NCBI GenBank assembly: GCA_023381515.1
Contig: JAMCQI010000061.1
Coordinates: forward strand, 62,001 to 126,000
Length of the DNA stretch: 64,000 bases
Direction: 5' to 3'
From: Chloroflexota bacterium
Lineage (GTDB): Bacteria; Chloroflexota; Anaerolineae; UBA4142
This document shows, piece after piece, positions 27,156 through 37,886 of this stretch (position 1 is the first letter of the stretch; every line of letters begins with the position of its first letter). The translations under genes and the position numbers were made by a program. A model generated the notes under the pieces. The model searched no databases. It had not been told where the DNA came from and was given only the letters and a program-made list of their open reading frames with translations.

Positions 27156-30100
27156 ATGGATCTTTCTGGACTAGTCACGTTAATTGAGGAAACGCAAGCT
27201 CTTGGGGAGCTGGTTGCCGCGCTGCACCATAGCAGAACAGTCACGGCCGACGTCATCGAATCAGCGCGCAGTCCAATGCTGGCTGGATTGGCACGCATGC
27301 TTGATGCCCCGTTGGTCATAATCACCCACCGATCGGAACGCGCAAAACAACTGGCCGACGAGCTGTCCGTCTGGTTAGGGCCGAACCGAGTAGTCTCGGT
27401 TTTTCCAGAGCCGGACCCGCTCTTTTACGAGAGAATAGCCTGGAGCGCTGAAACGGCCGCCGCGCGTCTCGGCGTTCTCGCTACACTGTCAGGGCGCTCG
27501 CCCATTGTGGTTTCCTCCATTCGGGCTCTGATGCAGCGGACGATGCCCCCCGCGGATTTTCGCGCAGGAGTTCGTGAGCTGCGTCAAGGTGCCGAAGGAA
27601 AAGAGTTGACGGAAATGGCCAGCTGGTTGGTGGCCCTGGGCTATGAGCACGTGCCCGTGGTTGACACTCCGGCATCTTTCAGCCGCCGTGGCGGCATTGT
27701 GGACATTTGGACTCCCTCCAGCCCGCGGCCGGTCCGAATTGAGTTTGAAGGGGACCAGGTGGCCTCTCTGCGCGCCTTTGACCCGGTGACACAGCGATCG
27801 GCAGAGGAATTGGAGGCGATCACAATTGTGCCCGCGAGCGAAGCGCTGCCGGGGCGCGGCCCGGACGTCGCGAAGGCGACGGAGGCCTGGGACCTTTCCC
27901 TTTGCCATCCCATCGCCGCCAGCACGTTCAAACAGGACCGCGATGCTTTGCAGAATGGTCAGCGCTTTCGCGGCATCGAGTTTTATCTGCCCTACCTCTA
28001 CCCGAACGCGGCGTCACTCCTGGACTATCTCGTCGAGAACAGCTGGCTGGTCGTCGAGAATTGGGGAGAAATCGAATCCACTGCCCAGTCTCTCGAATTC
28101 CAGGCAGAGGATGTGCGCGGTGATCTCGAAGCACGGCGGGAGATTCCGCCCGGAATCGCACTGCCGTATTTCGGCTGGGGTGCTTTGCAGGAAAAGATGA
28201 AAGGGCACCCGCGGTTGCTCCTCGACTATTCGAGCCCGGGCGAATCGATCCACTTGCCGTTCGTGCCCGGCCCCCGCTATGGCGGCCAGATGCGCAAGGC
28301 GCTCGATGAGATTCTGAAGCAGCGCAATGAACAGGCTCGTGTGGTTGTGGTCACGCGGCAAGCCGAGCGCATCTCGGGCCACCTCCGCGACCGCGATATC
28401 CATATCAAGCCCGTGAGCAAAATCACGCAACCGCCCCAGCCCGGCCACATCATCCTCGTCCAGGGAGCACTCGCGGAAGGATGGAAGCTTCAAGTCGTAA
28501 ATTGGAGGTCGGAGGCTGCAGGTCAGAAGCTAGACGTTAGAGAATCAACGCTTGGGATCGAGCCAGACAGCAAACTAGAGGTCCAATCTCCAACATCCGA
28601 TTTTTCGGAGCGAAGCGGAGATCCTGCGCACTCTGCGGGACAACTTCCAATCTCTAGCCTCCAGCTCCTCACCGACGCCGAGCTCTTTGGCTGGTCGCGC
28701 CCCAAGCCTCGCCGGATCGCCAAGTCGCGGGGGATGGCACCCGAGGCTTTTTTCGCAGACTTGGCCATTGGCGATTATATCGTGCACATCGACCACGGCA
28801 TCGGCATCTTCCGCGGCCTAGTCCGACTGGCGTTGAACGGGCCTGAGCGCGAATTCCTTTTGCTTGAATACGCGCAAGGAGACCGTCTCTACGTACCGGT
28901 TCATCAGATCGATCGCCTGAGCCGTTATGTGGCGCCCGGCGGTCACGCGCCCACGCTGCACAGGTTGGGCACCGCCGAATGGGCTCAAGTGAAAGAGCGG
29001 ACGCGGCGAGCGGTTGAGGACATTGCGGACGAGCTGCTCGAGCTATACGCCGCACGGGAGGTCGTTTCGGGGTATGCCTTTCAGGCCGACACGACTTGGC
29101 AGCACGAGCTGGAAGCTTCGTTCCCCTATGTCGAAACCGAAGACCAGCTGAATGCGATTGACGACATCAAAGCCGACATGGAGCGATCTCGTCCCATGGA
29201 CCGCCTGGTCGTGGGAGATGTTGGCTATGGGAAAACCGAGGTGGCTCTGCGAGCCGCGTTCAAGGCGGCCACCGACGGCAAGCAGGTTGCCGTTCTGGTG
29301 CCCACCACCGTTCTTGCACAACAACATTTCAACACGTTTAAGGAGCGGTTGGCGCCGTTTCCCATTGAGGTGGAGATGTTGTCCCGGTTCCGGTCTGAAA
29401 AGGAGCAAAGGGACATTGTTCAGAGAATTCAAGCCGGATTGGTGGACATTGTCATCGGGACTCATCGACTACTCTCTGAGGATGTGCGCTTTAAGGATCT
29501 CGGATTACTCATCATCGACGAAGAGCAGCGCTTTGGGGTTGTGCACAAGGAAAAGCTGAAACAGCTGCGGCAAGAAGTGGATGTCTTGACGCTCACCGCG
29601 ACCCCGATCCCGCGTACGCTTTATCTTTCGTTAAGCGGGGCTCGGGATATGAGCACGATCGAGACCGCGCCGGAGGACCGTCTGCCCATCCGGACCTATG
29701 TTGCCGAATACGACGAGCGGCTGGTGCGAGACGCCATTCTCCGCGAGTTGGACCGGGGAGGCCAAGTCTTTTTTGTGCACAATCGCGTGCGAGGCATCCG
29801 CATCATTGCGGAGCAATTGCGCAAGCTCGTGCCGGATGCGAATATCGCCGTCGGACACGGCCAGATGCCTGAAGAGGAATTGGAACAGGTCATGGTCGAC
29901 TTTGCGGCAGGCCGGTACGATGTCCTGGTGTGTACCACCATTATCGAAAGCGGGATCGACATACCGAACGCGAATACGCTGATCGTTAACCACGCCGACA
30001 AGTTCGGACTCGCGCAGTTGTACCAACTGCGTGGTAGGGTTGGCCGGAGCGCGGCCCGAGCCTATGCCTATTTCCTCTATTCCAAAGGGCAGCCGCTGAG

Positions 30101-30815
30101 CGAAGAGGCGAGGGCACGCCTACAGTCGATTGCCGAGGCGAGCGAGTTAGGCGCGGGCTTTCAGATTGCCATGCGAGACATGGAAATACGCGGCGCAGGC
30201 GAGATTCTGGGCTCGCGCCAGCACGGTCACATTGCGGCCGTCGGGTTCGACTTGTACTGTCGGCTTCTGGCGAACGCCATAGACACTGCGCGCGACAGAG
30301 CCCAGGGTTCTCCGGCTGAGACGATGAAAGCCGAACGGGTCACGCCTGCGACGAGGCTAGCTTCGCCGCTGATTGACCTGCCGTTGCAGGCGCAGATTCC
30401 GGAAACCTACGTCCCGGAATCGGGGCTGCGCCTGCGGCTATACCGCCGGCTGGCCGATGTTACGACGCGGGCGCAAGTGGACGACATGATGCGTGAACTG
30501 GAAGACCGGTTCGGCCCCGCACCCGACCCGGTAAAGAATCTCATTTATCTCCTGCGTCTCAAGGTGGAGGCCGCTCATGCTCATGTGAGCGGGATCAATA
30601 CGGAAGACGGGCGCATCGTGATCAAATTTGGGGAGCCAAACAGCGGGCTCGCCGCGCGCCTGAGCGCACGCTTTAATGGTCGCGTTCGGGTCTCGAGAGA
30701 CCGGGTGTGGCTAGCCAGCACGGAAGATGACCCGGAGTGGCAGCAACACTTGATGGATGTGATCGATGCTTTAACCCCGCGTCAGGGTGAACAAGCCCAC
30801 TCGGACGGCGCCTAG
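27156..30815 (+). CDS. mfd: Transcription-repair coupling factor Mfd with in-frame repeat insertion
   Basis: DNA translocase that removes stalled RNA polymerase and recruits UvrA. Order visible: UvrB-like N-terminal domains, RNA-polymerase-interacting domain (about 530-600, [18 protein letters not shown]), SF2 helicase motifs ([11 protein letters not shown] near 687, DEEQRFG near 788, TATPIPRTL) and a C-terminal TRCF domain. 1219 residues, longer than usual. The excess includes residues ~448-505, between GWKL and [10 protein letters not shown], which replace a short loop by low-complexity sequence encoded by CAGA/GCTTCGCTCCG-type repeats. Because the insertion is in frame and in a linker, the protein is probably functional. 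Confidence 0.95.
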   Translation: MDLSGLVTLIEETQALGELVAALHHSRTVTADVIESARSPMLAGLARMLDAPLVIITHRSERAKQLADELSVWLGPNRVVSVFPEPDPLFYERIAWSAETAAARLGVLATLSGRSPIVVSSIRALMQRTMPPADFRAGVRELRQGAEGKELTEMASWLVALGYEHVPVVDTPASFSRRGGIVDIWTPSSPRPVRIEFEGDQVASLRAFDPVTQRSAEELEAITIVPASEALPGRGPDVAKATEAWDLSLCHPIAASTFKQDRDALQNGQRFRGIEFYLPYLYPNAASLLDYLVENSWLVVENWGEIESTAQSLEFQAEDVRGDLEARREIPPGIALPYFGWGALQEKMKGHPRLLLDYSSPGESIHLPFVPGPRYGGQMRKALDEILKQRNEQARVVVVTRQAERISGHLRDRDIHIKPVSKITQPPQPGHIILVQGALAEGWKLQVVNWRSEAAGQKLDVRESTLGIEPDSKLEVQSPTSDFSERSGDPAHSAGQLPISSLQLLTDAELFGWSRPKPRRIAKSRGMAPEAFFADLAIGDYIVHIDHGIGIFRGLVRLALNGPEREFLLLEYAQGDRLYVPVHQIDRLSRYVAPGGHAPTLHRLGTAEWAQVKERTRRAVEDIADELLELYAAREVVSGYAFQADTTWQHELEASFPYVETEDQLNAIDDIKADMERSRPMDRLVVGDVGYGKTEVALRAAFKAATDGKQVAVLVPTTVLAQQHFNTFKERLAPFPIEVEMLSRFRSEKEQRDIVQRIQAGLVDIVIGTHRLLSEDVRFKDLGLLIIDEEQRFGVVHKEKLKQLRQEVDVLTLTATPIPRTLYLSLSGARDMSTIETAPEDRLPIRTYVAEYDERLVRDAILRELDRGGQVFFVHNRVRGIRIIAEQLRKLVPDANIAVGHGQMPEEELEQVMVDFAAGRYDVLVCTTIIESGIDIPNANTLIVNHADKFGLAQLYQLRGRVGRSAARAYAYFLYSKGQPLSEEARARLQSIAEASELGAGFQIAMRDMEIRGAGEILGSRQHGHIAAVGFDLYCRLLANAIDTARDRAQGSPAETMKAERVTPATRLASPLIDLPLQAQIPETYVPESGLRLRLYRRLADVTTRAQVDDMMRELEDRFGPAPDPVKNLIYLLRLKVEAAHAHVSGINTEDGRIVIKFGEPNSGLAARLSARFNGRVRVSRDRVWLASTEDDPEWQQHLMDVIDALTPRQGEQAHSDGA
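28497..28673 (+). repeat. In-frame dispersed repeat within mfd
   Basis: About 175 nt of words such as ggaggtcggaggctgcaggt, cagaagctagacg and tttttcggagcgaagcggag. The last resembles cttcgctccgag of the homoaconitase insertion on the opposite strand. It encodes a non-conserved linker. Confidence 0.55.
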
Positions 30816-30852
30816 CCGAGCCTGACTCGCCGGACCAATCGCCGAGGAGAAA

Positions 30853-31239
30853 ATGCCTTCGTTTGACCAAGTCATCTCCACTGCCTGCGAACGCCTGCTC
30901 GAAGACGAACGCCTCCGATCCAATCTCACTGACGCTGAGGCCAACCTTGTGCTCAGCTGGGCGATGGACTGGTTGGAGCGGAGCATCCGTCAAGCTCGCG
31001 ACGAAGCCGAAGCTCGGCGCATTGCAGAACGCGACGCGCCTCGCGTCCGTGAGGCAGTGTTGGCGATCAACGATCGCGCTTCGGGGTGGGGCGCCCGCGG
31101 GTTAACGAAAGCCTCAAAGGCGGTCGAGCCTTTACTGGGAAAAGAACGGGCGCCCACCCGTGCGGAAATCGACCGCGTGTTGACTGCAACGTCAAGCGAG
31201 TTTAAGCGAGCTCCGGATACCGGCGCACCGCACAAATAG
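30853..31239 (+). CDS. Conserved-looking hypothetical protein
   Basis: 128 residues, predicted largely helical and charged (LERSIRQARDEAEARRIAERDAPRVREAVLAIN). No signal peptide or membrane segment, no recognised family. ATG follows a GAGGAGAAA ribosome site. It lies 37 nt downstream of mfd in the same direction, so it may be co-transcribed. Codon usage looks like its neighbours, so it is probably a real gene. Confidence 0.6.
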   Translation: MPSFDQVISTACERLLEDERLRSNLTDAEANLVLSWAMDWLERSIRQARDEAEARRIAERDAPRVREAVLAINDRASGWGARGLTKASKAVEPLLGKERAPTRAEIDRVLTATSSEFKRAPDTGAPHK

Positions 31240-31297
31240 CCATGCCATATCTTGCGGCGAGAAACCGATCAGCCGCTCCGTCCGACCGGGCCCCTTT

Positions 31298-31325
31298 TTG
31301 CCTCTTGCTGGATTGAGTTTATAAT
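31298..31325 (+). promoter_or_regulatory. Promoter of the lipoprotein gene
   Basis: TTGCCT (31298-31303), 16-bp spacer, TATAAT (31320-31325). It predicts a 5' leader of about 75 nt before GTG 31406. Confidence 0.55.
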
Positions 31326-31405
31326 CATACGCGTGGCCCAGGACCGCAGCCCTCGTCGTTTTCTCTTCCATCACCTGTGTTGTCGGGCCCAGCCAGGAGG
31401 AAAAG

Positions 31406-32128
31406 GTGAAGCCATTTCTGGTTCTCGCTGCGATGCTCGCGGCACTGACGGTGACGGCATGCGACAGAATTCCCGGGTTGTCCGCTCCCCCGACTCCTAC
31501 GCGCCTACCTACTCCAGTGCCGACGGCGACCCAGACGACGCCGCCGGCGGCAACCGCGACGACTGCACCTACGGCGACGCCGACGGCCGCCCCCTCGCCC
31601 ACCCTTGGCAGTCCCTCCGATGTGGTGAGCAATGCGTTCAAGGCGATGGCCGGGGTCAAGTCCTTTCGCGTCAAGATGACAAGCACGGGCATACCGGGGG
31701 TTATCAATAAAGAAATGACGATCGAGGTCGTCATGCCGGACCGATTTCACTTGACCGGCCCGAACACCGACATCGTTTTGATCGGCAAGACTGTCTACAT
31801 GAAGGTGGGCACCAAGTGGAGCAAGGTCGCCTCGATGAAGGGGTTTGACCTGAGCGGGGCTGATCCAAGCAAGCTGCAGGCGAACCTGAAAACGTCCGCC
31901 GATTTCAAGATAATCGGCACGGACGTCGTGAATGATACTCCTACCTATGTACTTCAGTATACGACGAACATCAAGGGGCCTCCGGCTCAAAAGATCTTGA
32001 CCAAAGTCTGGGTCGGGATCAAGGATGGACTGCCATACCAGAGCGAGACACGGCCGAAGGCGGGCCAGGACATCACGATGACGTTCTACGATTATAACGC
32101 GAACATCTCGATCAACGCGCCGATTTAG
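31406..32128 (+). CDS. LppX/LprAFG-like lipoprotein
   Basis: 240 residues. GTG start with an excellent AGGAGG box. Signal peptide MKPFLVLAAMLAALTVTAC with the lipobox Cys at 19, so it is lipid-anchored. A Thr/Pro/Ala linker (about 25-70) follows, then a LolA-like beta domain (DVVSNAFKAMAGVKSFRVKMTSTG...MPDRFHLTG...YMKVGTKWSKV) of the type found in LppX/LprG and many Chloroflexota lipoproteins. Such proteins bind lipids or act in envelope maintenance; the ligand here is unknown. Own promoter and terminator. Confidence 0.8.
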   Translation: MKPFLVLAAMLAALTVTACDRIPGLSAPPTPTRLPTPVPTATQTTPPAATATTAPTATPTAAPSPTLGSPSDVVSNAFKAMAGVKSFRVKMTSTGIPGVINKEMTIEVVMPDRFHLTGPNTDIVLIGKTVYMKVGTKWSKVASMKGFDLSGADPSKLQANLKTSADFKIIGTDVVNDTPTYVLQYTTNIKGPPAQKILTKVWVGIKDGLPYQSETRPKAGQDITMTFYDYNANISINAPI

Positions 32129-32136
32129 ATTGCGTT

Positions 32137-32184
32137 GCGTGGGTGAAAGCGGGGGCAGGGACTCCGCCTTCACTCACGCTTTCG
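32137..32184 (+). terminator. Hairpin terminator between converging lipoprotein and argH genes
   Basis: GCGTGGGTGAA-a-GCGG...CCGC-c-TTCACTCACGC (32137-32179), a 15-bp interrupted stem with one G-U pair, followed by TTTCG. It fills the gap between the two stop codons and could act in both directions, though the T tract is short. Confidence 0.6.
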
Positions 32185-33552
32185 TCATACCGCTGCCATC
32201 ACTTCGCGGGCGCGCTCAATTTGCGCACGGACAGAAGCGGGCGCGGTGCCTCCCACGGCGTCATGCGTCGCGATCGACCGTCCGAAATCGAAAACCTCTT
32301 TCACATCCGCCCCGAACTCGGGTGCGATTTTCTGATAGTCTTCCACGGTTAGCTCTTCTAGGGCAACCCCGCGTGCCTCCGCAAGCTTGACGGCCTCTCC
32401 CACCTTGTGATGCGCTTCTCGAAATGGCACTCCGCGCCTAACCAGATAATCGGCGAGGTCCGTCGCAAGCATCGTCGCGTCTAGAGCGGCGTGCATCCGC
32501 TTGCCGTTCACATGCAGACTGCGAATCAAGCCCGCGAGGACAGGGAGAAGAGCAGCGAGCGTTTCCGATGCGTCGAAAAGCGGCTCCTTGTCCTCCTGGA
32601 GGTCCTTGTCATAGGAGGACGGGAGGCCCTTCATGGTGGTGAGAAAACCGGTGAGGTGCCCTACCAGCCGCCCCACCTTGCCCCGCGCGAGTTCCAGTGC
32701 ATCGGGGTTTTTCTTCTGCGGCATCAGGCTCGAACCGGTCGCATACGCTTCGTCCATCGCGACGAAACCGAACTCTGCCGTCGAATAGAGGATGAGGTCT
32801 TCGGACAAGCGGGAGAGGTGAACGCCCAGGAGAGAGGCAGCAAACAGGAAGTCGGCGATAAAATCACGGTCGCTCACAGCATCGACACTGTTGGCTGCAA
32901 CATCTCTAAACCCCAAGGCGCGCGAGAGAAACTCGCGATCAATTTGGAAAGCATTCCCGGCGAGAGCGCCGGCGCCAAGGGGTAGAACGGATGCGTGGTC
33001 TCCCGTTTCGCCGAACCTCCCGTAATCGCGCTGCAGCATCCAGAAGAAGGAGACAAGCCAGTGCGAGAACAGGAGCGGTTGCGCACGCTGGAGATGCGTA
33101 TAGCCCGGCATGGCCAAACCTAGATGCTCTGTGGCCTTGTCGACCAATGCACGCTGGAGCGTACGAATATCAGCTTGCACGCGACCGGCGGCGCCGATCA
33201 CATAGAGCCGGGCGTCCGTGGCGACTTGGTCGTTGCGACTGCGCCCGGTATGAAGCTTGCCCGCAACGGGACCGACCAGTTCGCCGAGACGCCGCTCGAC
33301 AGCTGTATGGATGTCTTCGTCCCCCGGCTTTGCCTGGAACGAGTCCGAGGCAAACTCGGACTTGACGCGCTCGAGTCCTTGAGCGAGCGTGTCGCGTTCG
33401 GCCGCGCTGATGATGCCCGCACGGGCCAGGGCGTGCGCGTACGCGATGCTGCCCCGGATATCTTCGTCGTAGAGACGCCAATCAAAACTGAACGACGCGT
33501 TCAGCCGAGCAAACGCGTCGTCCGTGCCCTTGGTGAATCGTCCACCCCACAT
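32185..33552 (-). CDS. argH: Argininosuccinate lyase
   Basis: Last step of arginine synthesis, cleaving argininosuccinate to arginine and fumarate. The signature GSSLMPQKKNPDALELARGK is present, as are the N-terminal MWGGRFTKGTDDAFARLNASFSFDWRL segment and HTGRSRNDQVATDARLY. 455 residues, complete. Last gene of the seven-gene arg operon, 13 nt after argJ. Confidence 0.97.
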   Translation of the reverse strand: MWGGRFTKGTDDAFARLNASFSFDWRLYDEDIRGSIAYAHALARAGIISAAERDTLAQGLERVKSEFASDSFQAKPGDEDIHTAVERRLGELVGPVAGKLHTGRSRNDQVATDARLYVIGAAGRVQADIRTLQRALVDKATEHLGLAMPGYTHLQRAQPLLFSHWLVSFFWMLQRDYGRFGETGDHASVLPLGAGALAGNAFQIDREFLSRALGFRDVAANSVDAVSDRDFIADFLFAASLLGVHLSRLSEDLILYSTAEFGFVAMDEAYATGSSLMPQKKNPDALELARGKVGRLVGHLTGFLTTMKGLPSSYDKDLQEDKEPLFDASETLAALLPVLAGLIRSLHVNGKRMHAALDATMLATDLADYLVRRGVPFREAHHKVGEAVKLAEARGVALEELTVEDYQKIAPEFGADVKEVFDFGRSIATHDAVGGTAPASVRAQIERAREVMAAV

Positions 33553-33565
33553 GTCGGCCCCTTTA

Positions 33566-34759
33566 TCATGTCCTATAGCTGCCGTTGATGGTCACATAGT
33601 CATGTGTCAGATCACACGTCCAGACCGTTGCATTTGCATTTCCCATACCGAGGTCGAGGCGCATGGCGATTTCGCTCCCTGCAATCGCGCGCGTCGAATC
33701 CGCTTCGTCGAAATCCGTGGGCGTTCCGTGGCGAAAGACCTGGACATCGCCGAACCAAAGTGTCATTGCATCCGGCTCGACAGGGATGCCGCTGTACCCC
33801 GCCGCTGCGACCACACGGCCCCAGTTGGCGTCCCCCCCATAGAGCGCGGTTTTGACGAGCGGAGAGTTGGCAATGGCTCGGGCGACGCGAGTCGCGTCCG
33901 TCTCGTCACGTGCCCCGGTCACCTCAATCTCCACGAACTTGGTTGCGCCTTCTCCATCTCTGACGATTTGTTTGGCCAGGCTGGTCGCGACTTGGGTGAG
34001 GCCCTCGGTGAATTCGGCAAAGCCGGAATTCTCGCGAATCGCGTGGCCGGAAGACCCGTTCGCGAGGACGAGGAGCGTGTCATTCGTGCTCATGTCGCCG
34101 TCGACGCTGATATGATTAAAGCTCTTGTCCACGGCGGCTCGGACGGCTCGATCCAAGAGCGCCGGAGAAACTTGAGCATCCGTCGTGATCACCGCGAGCA
34201 TGGTCGCCATGTTCGGATGGATCATGCCCGCGCCTTTGCACATGCCGCCAATGACATAGTCCGCGAGACGCAGAGCCTGGACTTTGGGGCGAGTGTCCGT
34301 CGTCATGATGGCGCGGGCGGCATACTCTCCCCCCTCGACGGTCAATTGCTGAGCCGCTAATGGAATCCCCGTCCGCAGCTTGTCCATCTCGAGCCGCTGG
34401 CCGATCACCCCGGTGGACAGGACGAGTACTTGCTCTTTTCTGCAACCCAACGCCTTCGCCGTGACCTCTGCCGTCGTCTCGGTGTCCGCGAGCCCTGGCT
34501 CGCCCGTGCACGCGTTGGCACATCCGCTGTTGGCGACGATGGCTCGGATCGAGGCGTTGTTAATGGCGAGAACGCGCTGGTCGTACAAGACGGGCGCTGC
34601 CTTGACGCGGTTGGTCGTAAAAACGCCGGCACAGGCGCATCCGGTGTCAGTGGCGACGAGGGCAAGATCTAGTGCCCCGTTTGCTTTGAGGCCACAGGCG
34701 ACCCCCGCGGCTCGCCAGCCGCGGGGCGCCGTGACACCGTTGATTTCGGAAGGCTCCAT
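33566..34759 (-). CDS. argJ: Bifunctional ornithine acetyltransferase / N-acetylglutamate synthase
   Basis: Recycles the acetyl group from N-acetylornithine to glutamate. 397 residues; self-cleavage site and Thr nucleophile at T186 in HPNMATMLAV. KGAGMIHPNM and the C-terminal GNANATVWTCDLTHDYV are typical. The ATG overlaps the argG stop (TAATG). Presence of ArgJ means acetylornithine is processed by the acetyl cycle, so ArgB/C/D here act on acetylated intermediates at least in part. Confidence 0.96.
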   Translation of the reverse strand: MEPSEINGVTAPRGWRAAGVACGLKANGALDLALVATDTGCACAGVFTTNRVKAAPVLYDQRVLAINNASIRAIVANSGCANACTGEPGLADTETTAEVTAKALGCRKEQVLVLSTGVIGQRLEMDKLRTGIPLAAQQLTVEGGEYAARAIMTTDTRPKVQALRLADYVIGGMCKGAGMIHPNMATMLAVITTDAQVSPALLDRAVRAAVDKSFNHISVDGDMSTNDTLLVLANGSSGHAIRENSGFAEFTEGLTQVATSLAKQIVRDGEGATKFVEIEVTGARDETDATRVARAIANSPLVKTALYGGDANWGRVVAAAGYSGIPVEPDAMTLWFGDVQVFRHGTPTDFDEADSTRAIAGSEIAMRLDLGMGNANATVWTCDLTHDYVTINGSYRT

Positions 34760-36021
34760 TAGTCCCGCTTAAACTCGCTGTAATCGGGTGCCGCATACGT
34801 GCTTTTGCCGTGGCGCTCCACGTCGATGAGGGCGCGCACCTTGAGAGGAAGACCAAAGAGGCGGATAAAGCCTTCCGCGTCCTTTTGGTTGTATACGTCG
34901 TCCTGGCCAAAGGTGGCATAGTCCTCGCGATAGAGACTCACCGGCGATTTCCTCCCCACGAGCGTCGCGCTCCCCTTGTACAATTTCACGCGGGAGACCC
35001 CAGTGACGTTTTGTTGGGTCACTTGGACAAAGGCATCCAGCGCTTCGCGCAAGGGGGTGAACCACTGGCCGTTGTAGACAAGGTCCGCATACTTGAGCGC
35101 GACCTGCTCTTTATAATGCAGCGTCTCTCGGTCCAGACATATCTGCTCCAGACCTTGATGGGCCTCGAAGAGTATCGTCCCCGCAGGAGTCTCGTAGACG
35201 CCGTGAGACTTGATGCCCACGAGACGGTTCTCGACCAAATCGACGCGTCCAACGCCGTGCTTCGCGCCGAGAGCGTTCAAGGTGGTGATGAGCTCGATGG
35301 GACCCAGGGCGTGGCCGTTGATTTTGCGGGGAACGCCACACTCGAACTCAACCTCAACGTATTCGGGTTCGTCCGGAGCCTGCTCGGGCGCCACGCTCAA
35401 CTGGAACATGGAAGCCTCCGGTTCGAGCCAGGGGTCTTCGAGTGGCCCACCCTCGTGTGAAAGGTGCCAAATATTCCAGTCACGGGAATAGATAGACTTT
35501 TCCGTCGCCGTTACCGGCACATTGTGCTCCTTGGCGAATGCGAGCGCATCCTGACGGGAACGGATGCTCCACTCACGCCATGGAGCGATGACCGTGAGCT
35601 TGGGGTTGAGCGCCTGGTACGTGAGCTCAAAGCGCACCTGATCGTTACCCTTGCCGGTGCAGCCGTGAGAGACGGCATCCGCGCCTTCCATTTCTGCAAT
35701 CTCAACTTGCCTTTTTGCAATGAGAGGCCGCGCAAAAGAGGTTCCCAGCAGGTATCTTCCTTCATAAATAGCGCCCGCCTGCAAGGTCGGATAGATGTAC
35801 TTGACAATGAACTCTTCCCTCAGGTCTTCGACAAAGCATTTCTTCGCGCCGCTGGCGAGGGCCTTGGCCTCGACGCCGCTCAGGTCGTCCCCCTGTCCTA
35901 TGTTGGCGCATACACAGATCACTTCGCATTCGTAATTCTCTTTGAGCCACGGAACGATCACGGACGTATCCAGACCGCCCGAGTACGCGAGCACCACCTT
36001 GCCGGCTTTCTGCTTTGCCAT
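34759..36021 (-). CDS. argG: Argininosuccinate synthase
   Basis: ATP-dependent joining of citrulline and aspartate. N-terminal PP-loop [20 protein letters not shown], followed by [15 protein letters not shown], both diagnostic. ATG 36021 is chosen over the GTG one codon upstream because GGAGGTG lies at ideal distance. About 420 residues, slightly long because of the C-terminal [12 protein letters not shown] tail. It lies between the GNAT gene and argJ. Confidence 0.97.
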   Translation of the reverse strand: MAKQKAGKVVLAYSGGLDTSVIVPWLKENYECEVICVCANIGQGDDLSGVEAKALASGAKKCFVEDLREEFIVKYIYPTLQAGAIYEGRYLLGTSFARPLIAKRQVEIAEMEGADAVSHGCTGKGNDQVRFELTYQALNPKLTVIAPWREWSIRSRQDALAFAKEHNVPVTATEKSIYSRDWNIWHLSHEGGPLEDPWLEPEASMFQLSVAPEQAPDEPEYVEVEFECGVPRKINGHALGPIELITTLNALGAKHGVGRVDLVENRLVGIKSHGVYETPAGTILFEAHQGLEQICLDRETLHYKEQVALKYADLVYNGQWFTPLREALDAFVQVTQQNVTGVSRVKLYKGSATLVGRKSPVSLYREDYATFGQDDVYNQKDAEGFIRLFGLPLKVRALIDVERHGKSTYAAPDYSEFKRD

Positions 36022-36059
36022 CACCCCACCTCCAATGTAAGCCTGCCAGTCTTTGGTCT

Positions 36060-36575
36060 TTAGCTTGTTTCCAGTCCACTCTTTTCTGTCTTTTCAAGGT
36101 TGACGACGACCCACGCCTCGCTCTTCACGGAATAAACGACGGCCACCTCATCACACGCATGCCGCACAGGACAGATCATGCAGTCCCGCCACACCTTCTC
36201 CGGGAAATCCTCTTTCACCGTATTCTGAAAGCCTAGCTTTTCAAAAAAAGGGACCGCCCGCGTCAGAGCGAAAACAGTGGGTATCTCGCGTTCGCGCGCC
36301 AATTGAAAGAGCGCTTGAACAATCTCGGCGCCGATGCCGTTCTTGCGAGCCGCAGGGTTGACGTATAAAGAGCGTATCTCGCTCAGAACCGGGCTCATCT
36401 CGATCAGTGAGCCGCAGCCAATGACGCGTGTGCTCTCCTTGGCGACCACCCAGTCTCGGATGCTCGCCCGGATAGAGTCGAGCGAGCGAGGCAGTAACTG
36501 CCCCTCACGCTCGCCCATGTTCACCAGTTCGGCAATGGCCTGGGCGTCTTCCAGGCTTGCAGACTGAATGATCAT
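36060..36575 (-). CDS. argA: GNAT-type N-acetylglutamate synthase (short ArgA-like)
   Basis: 171-residue single-domain acetyltransferase. It resembles the C-terminal domain of Arg[38 protein letters not shown] (acetyl-CoA loop), [16 protein letters not shown] and [23 protein letters not shown], the Cys-rich end seen in short NAGS enzymes. The amino-acid-kinase domain of classical ArgA is absent, so allosteric arginine feedback through that domain is unlikely. Start overlaps the argD stop (ATGA). It supplies the first acetylglutamate to prime the ArgJ cycle. Confidence 0.85.
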   Translation of the reverse strand: MIIQSASLEDAQAIAELVNMGEREGQLLPRSLDSIRASIRDWVVAKESTRVIGCGSLIEMSPVLSEIRSLYVNPAARKNGIGAEIVQALFQLAREREIPTVFALTRAVPFFEKLGFQNTVKEDFPEKVWRDCMICPVRHACDEVAVVYSVKSEAWVVVNLEKTEKSGLETS

Positions 36576-37756
36576 AGTTCGGCCAATATCCGCTCTAATT
36601 TGCTGGCCAACTCGTCAATGTGCTGCTTTTCGATCACAAGGGGAGGGACGATGCGGACGACGCGCTCGCGGGCTTTGATCACGAGCAGACCGTTGGCATA
36701 GCCCTTGTCGAGCACTCGCTGCGCCTCCGTGTCCAACTCAATGCCGACCATGAGGCCGCGGCCGCGCAATTCCTTAATGTGCGGTGAGTTGATCTCGCTC
36801 AAACGCTCCATCAGGAAAGCGCCTTTCTGGCGGACGCTGGAGAGAAACTCGGGCTGGCTGACACGATTCAGCACCTTGAGCGCCACCGAGGTGATAAACG
36901 GCCCACCGCCAAAGGTAGTGCCGTGTTCGCCGACATGCATCGCCGACGCCACGCGCTCGGTCATGAGAGTCGCTCCGATCGGCAGGCCGCCCGCGAGCGG
37001 CTTGGCGACGGTCATGATGTCCGGCTTGACATTCGCATGCTCATAAGCCCACAACGTGCCCGTCCGTCCCACGCCGCATTGAATTTCGTCAAAGATGAGA
37101 AGAGCGCCGCGTTCGTCGCAGAGCTTGCGCAAACCACCCAAGAACTCGGGCGTCCCGGGGTAGATCCCCCCTTCGCCCTGGACCGGCTCGACGACCACCC
37201 CGGCGGTCTGATCGTTGATGGCCGCCGCGGCCGACCTCACGTCATTGAAATTCGCAAAGGTCACACCGGGCATGAGAGGACGGAACGGGGCCTGGTATTT
37301 CTCCGAGTCGGTCAAGGCAAGGCTGCCCATCGTGCGGCCGTGAAAACTACCGTGAAAGGCCACGAAATTGGTGCGCTGGGAATCGCCGCGCTCGTGGGCG
37401 AATTTGCGGGAGAACTTGATGGCCGCCTCCATCGCCTCAGTGCCTGTGTTCGCAAAATAGACGCGATCGGCGAACGATTTCTCAACCAACGCCTTGGCCA
37501 GTTCGATCTGTGGGGCAGTGTAGAAAAGGTTGGAGGTGTGAAGCAAGCCGGCGGCCGCCTCCTGGATCGCGCTGATCAGCATCGGATCGTTGTAGCCGAG
37601 TGCGTTGACGGCGATGCCGGCTGCGCAGTCCAGGTACTTGTTTCCTTTGGCATCGTAGAGATAAACTCCTTCGCCGTGTGTGATCACGAATGGCGGACGT
37701 CCATACGTGGGGGCGAGGTAGCGCTTTTCGGCCTGCATCAGTTCTTGTGGGTCCAT
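36572..37756 (-). CDS. argD: Acetylornithine aminotransferase (possibly also LysW-lysine transaminase)
   Basis: Class III PLP aminotransferase, 394 residues: YLDCAAGIAVNALGY, ANTGTEAMEAAIKFSR, HGSFHGRTMGSLALT, IFDEIQCGVGRTG and PLP lysine K242 in TVAKPLAGG. Within the arg operon its job is acetylornithine formation. No separate LysJ is found near lysW/lysX, and ArgD/LysJ are known to overlap in specificity, so a dual role is plausible. Confidence 0.94.
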   Translation of the reverse strand: MDPQELMQAEKRYLAPTYGRPPFVITHGEGVYLYDAKGNKYLDCAAGIAVNALGYNDPMLISAIQEAAAGLLHTSNLFYTAPQIELAKALVEKSFADRVYFANTGTEAMEAAIKFSRKFAHERGDSQRTNFVAFHGSFHGRTMGSLALTDSEKYQAPFRPLMPGVTFANFNDVRSAAAAINDQTAGVVVEPVQGEGGIYPGTPEFLGGLRKLCDERGALLIFDEIQCGVGRTGTLWAYEHANVKPDIMTVAKPLAGGLPIGATLMTERVASAMHVGEHGTTFGGGPFITSVALKVLNRVSQPEFLSSVRQKGAFLMERLSEINSPHIKELRGRGLMVGIELDTEAQRVLDKGYANGLLVIKARERVVRIVPPLVIEKQHIDELASKLERILAEL

Positions 37757-37775
37757 GGTATCATCTCCCGAATAG

Positions 37776-37886
37776 GTATTTATGATTTAGGATTATAGAT
37801 TTCAGATTCCGGGCTTGGTATTCCACATGAACGCTGGCTTGGGACCCGGCTCCAAATCTTGAATCCTAAATCATAAATCAGAAATT
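37776..37886. repeat. AAATC-type dispersed repeat between argD and argB
   Basis: The gap holds tatttatgatttaggatta and, in the opposite orientation, cctaaatcataaatcagaaa, forming a long inverted arrangement. The same words occur at 38618-38711, 47377-47428, 50977-51000 and, inside a gene, at 53078-53107. Confidence 0.6.
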
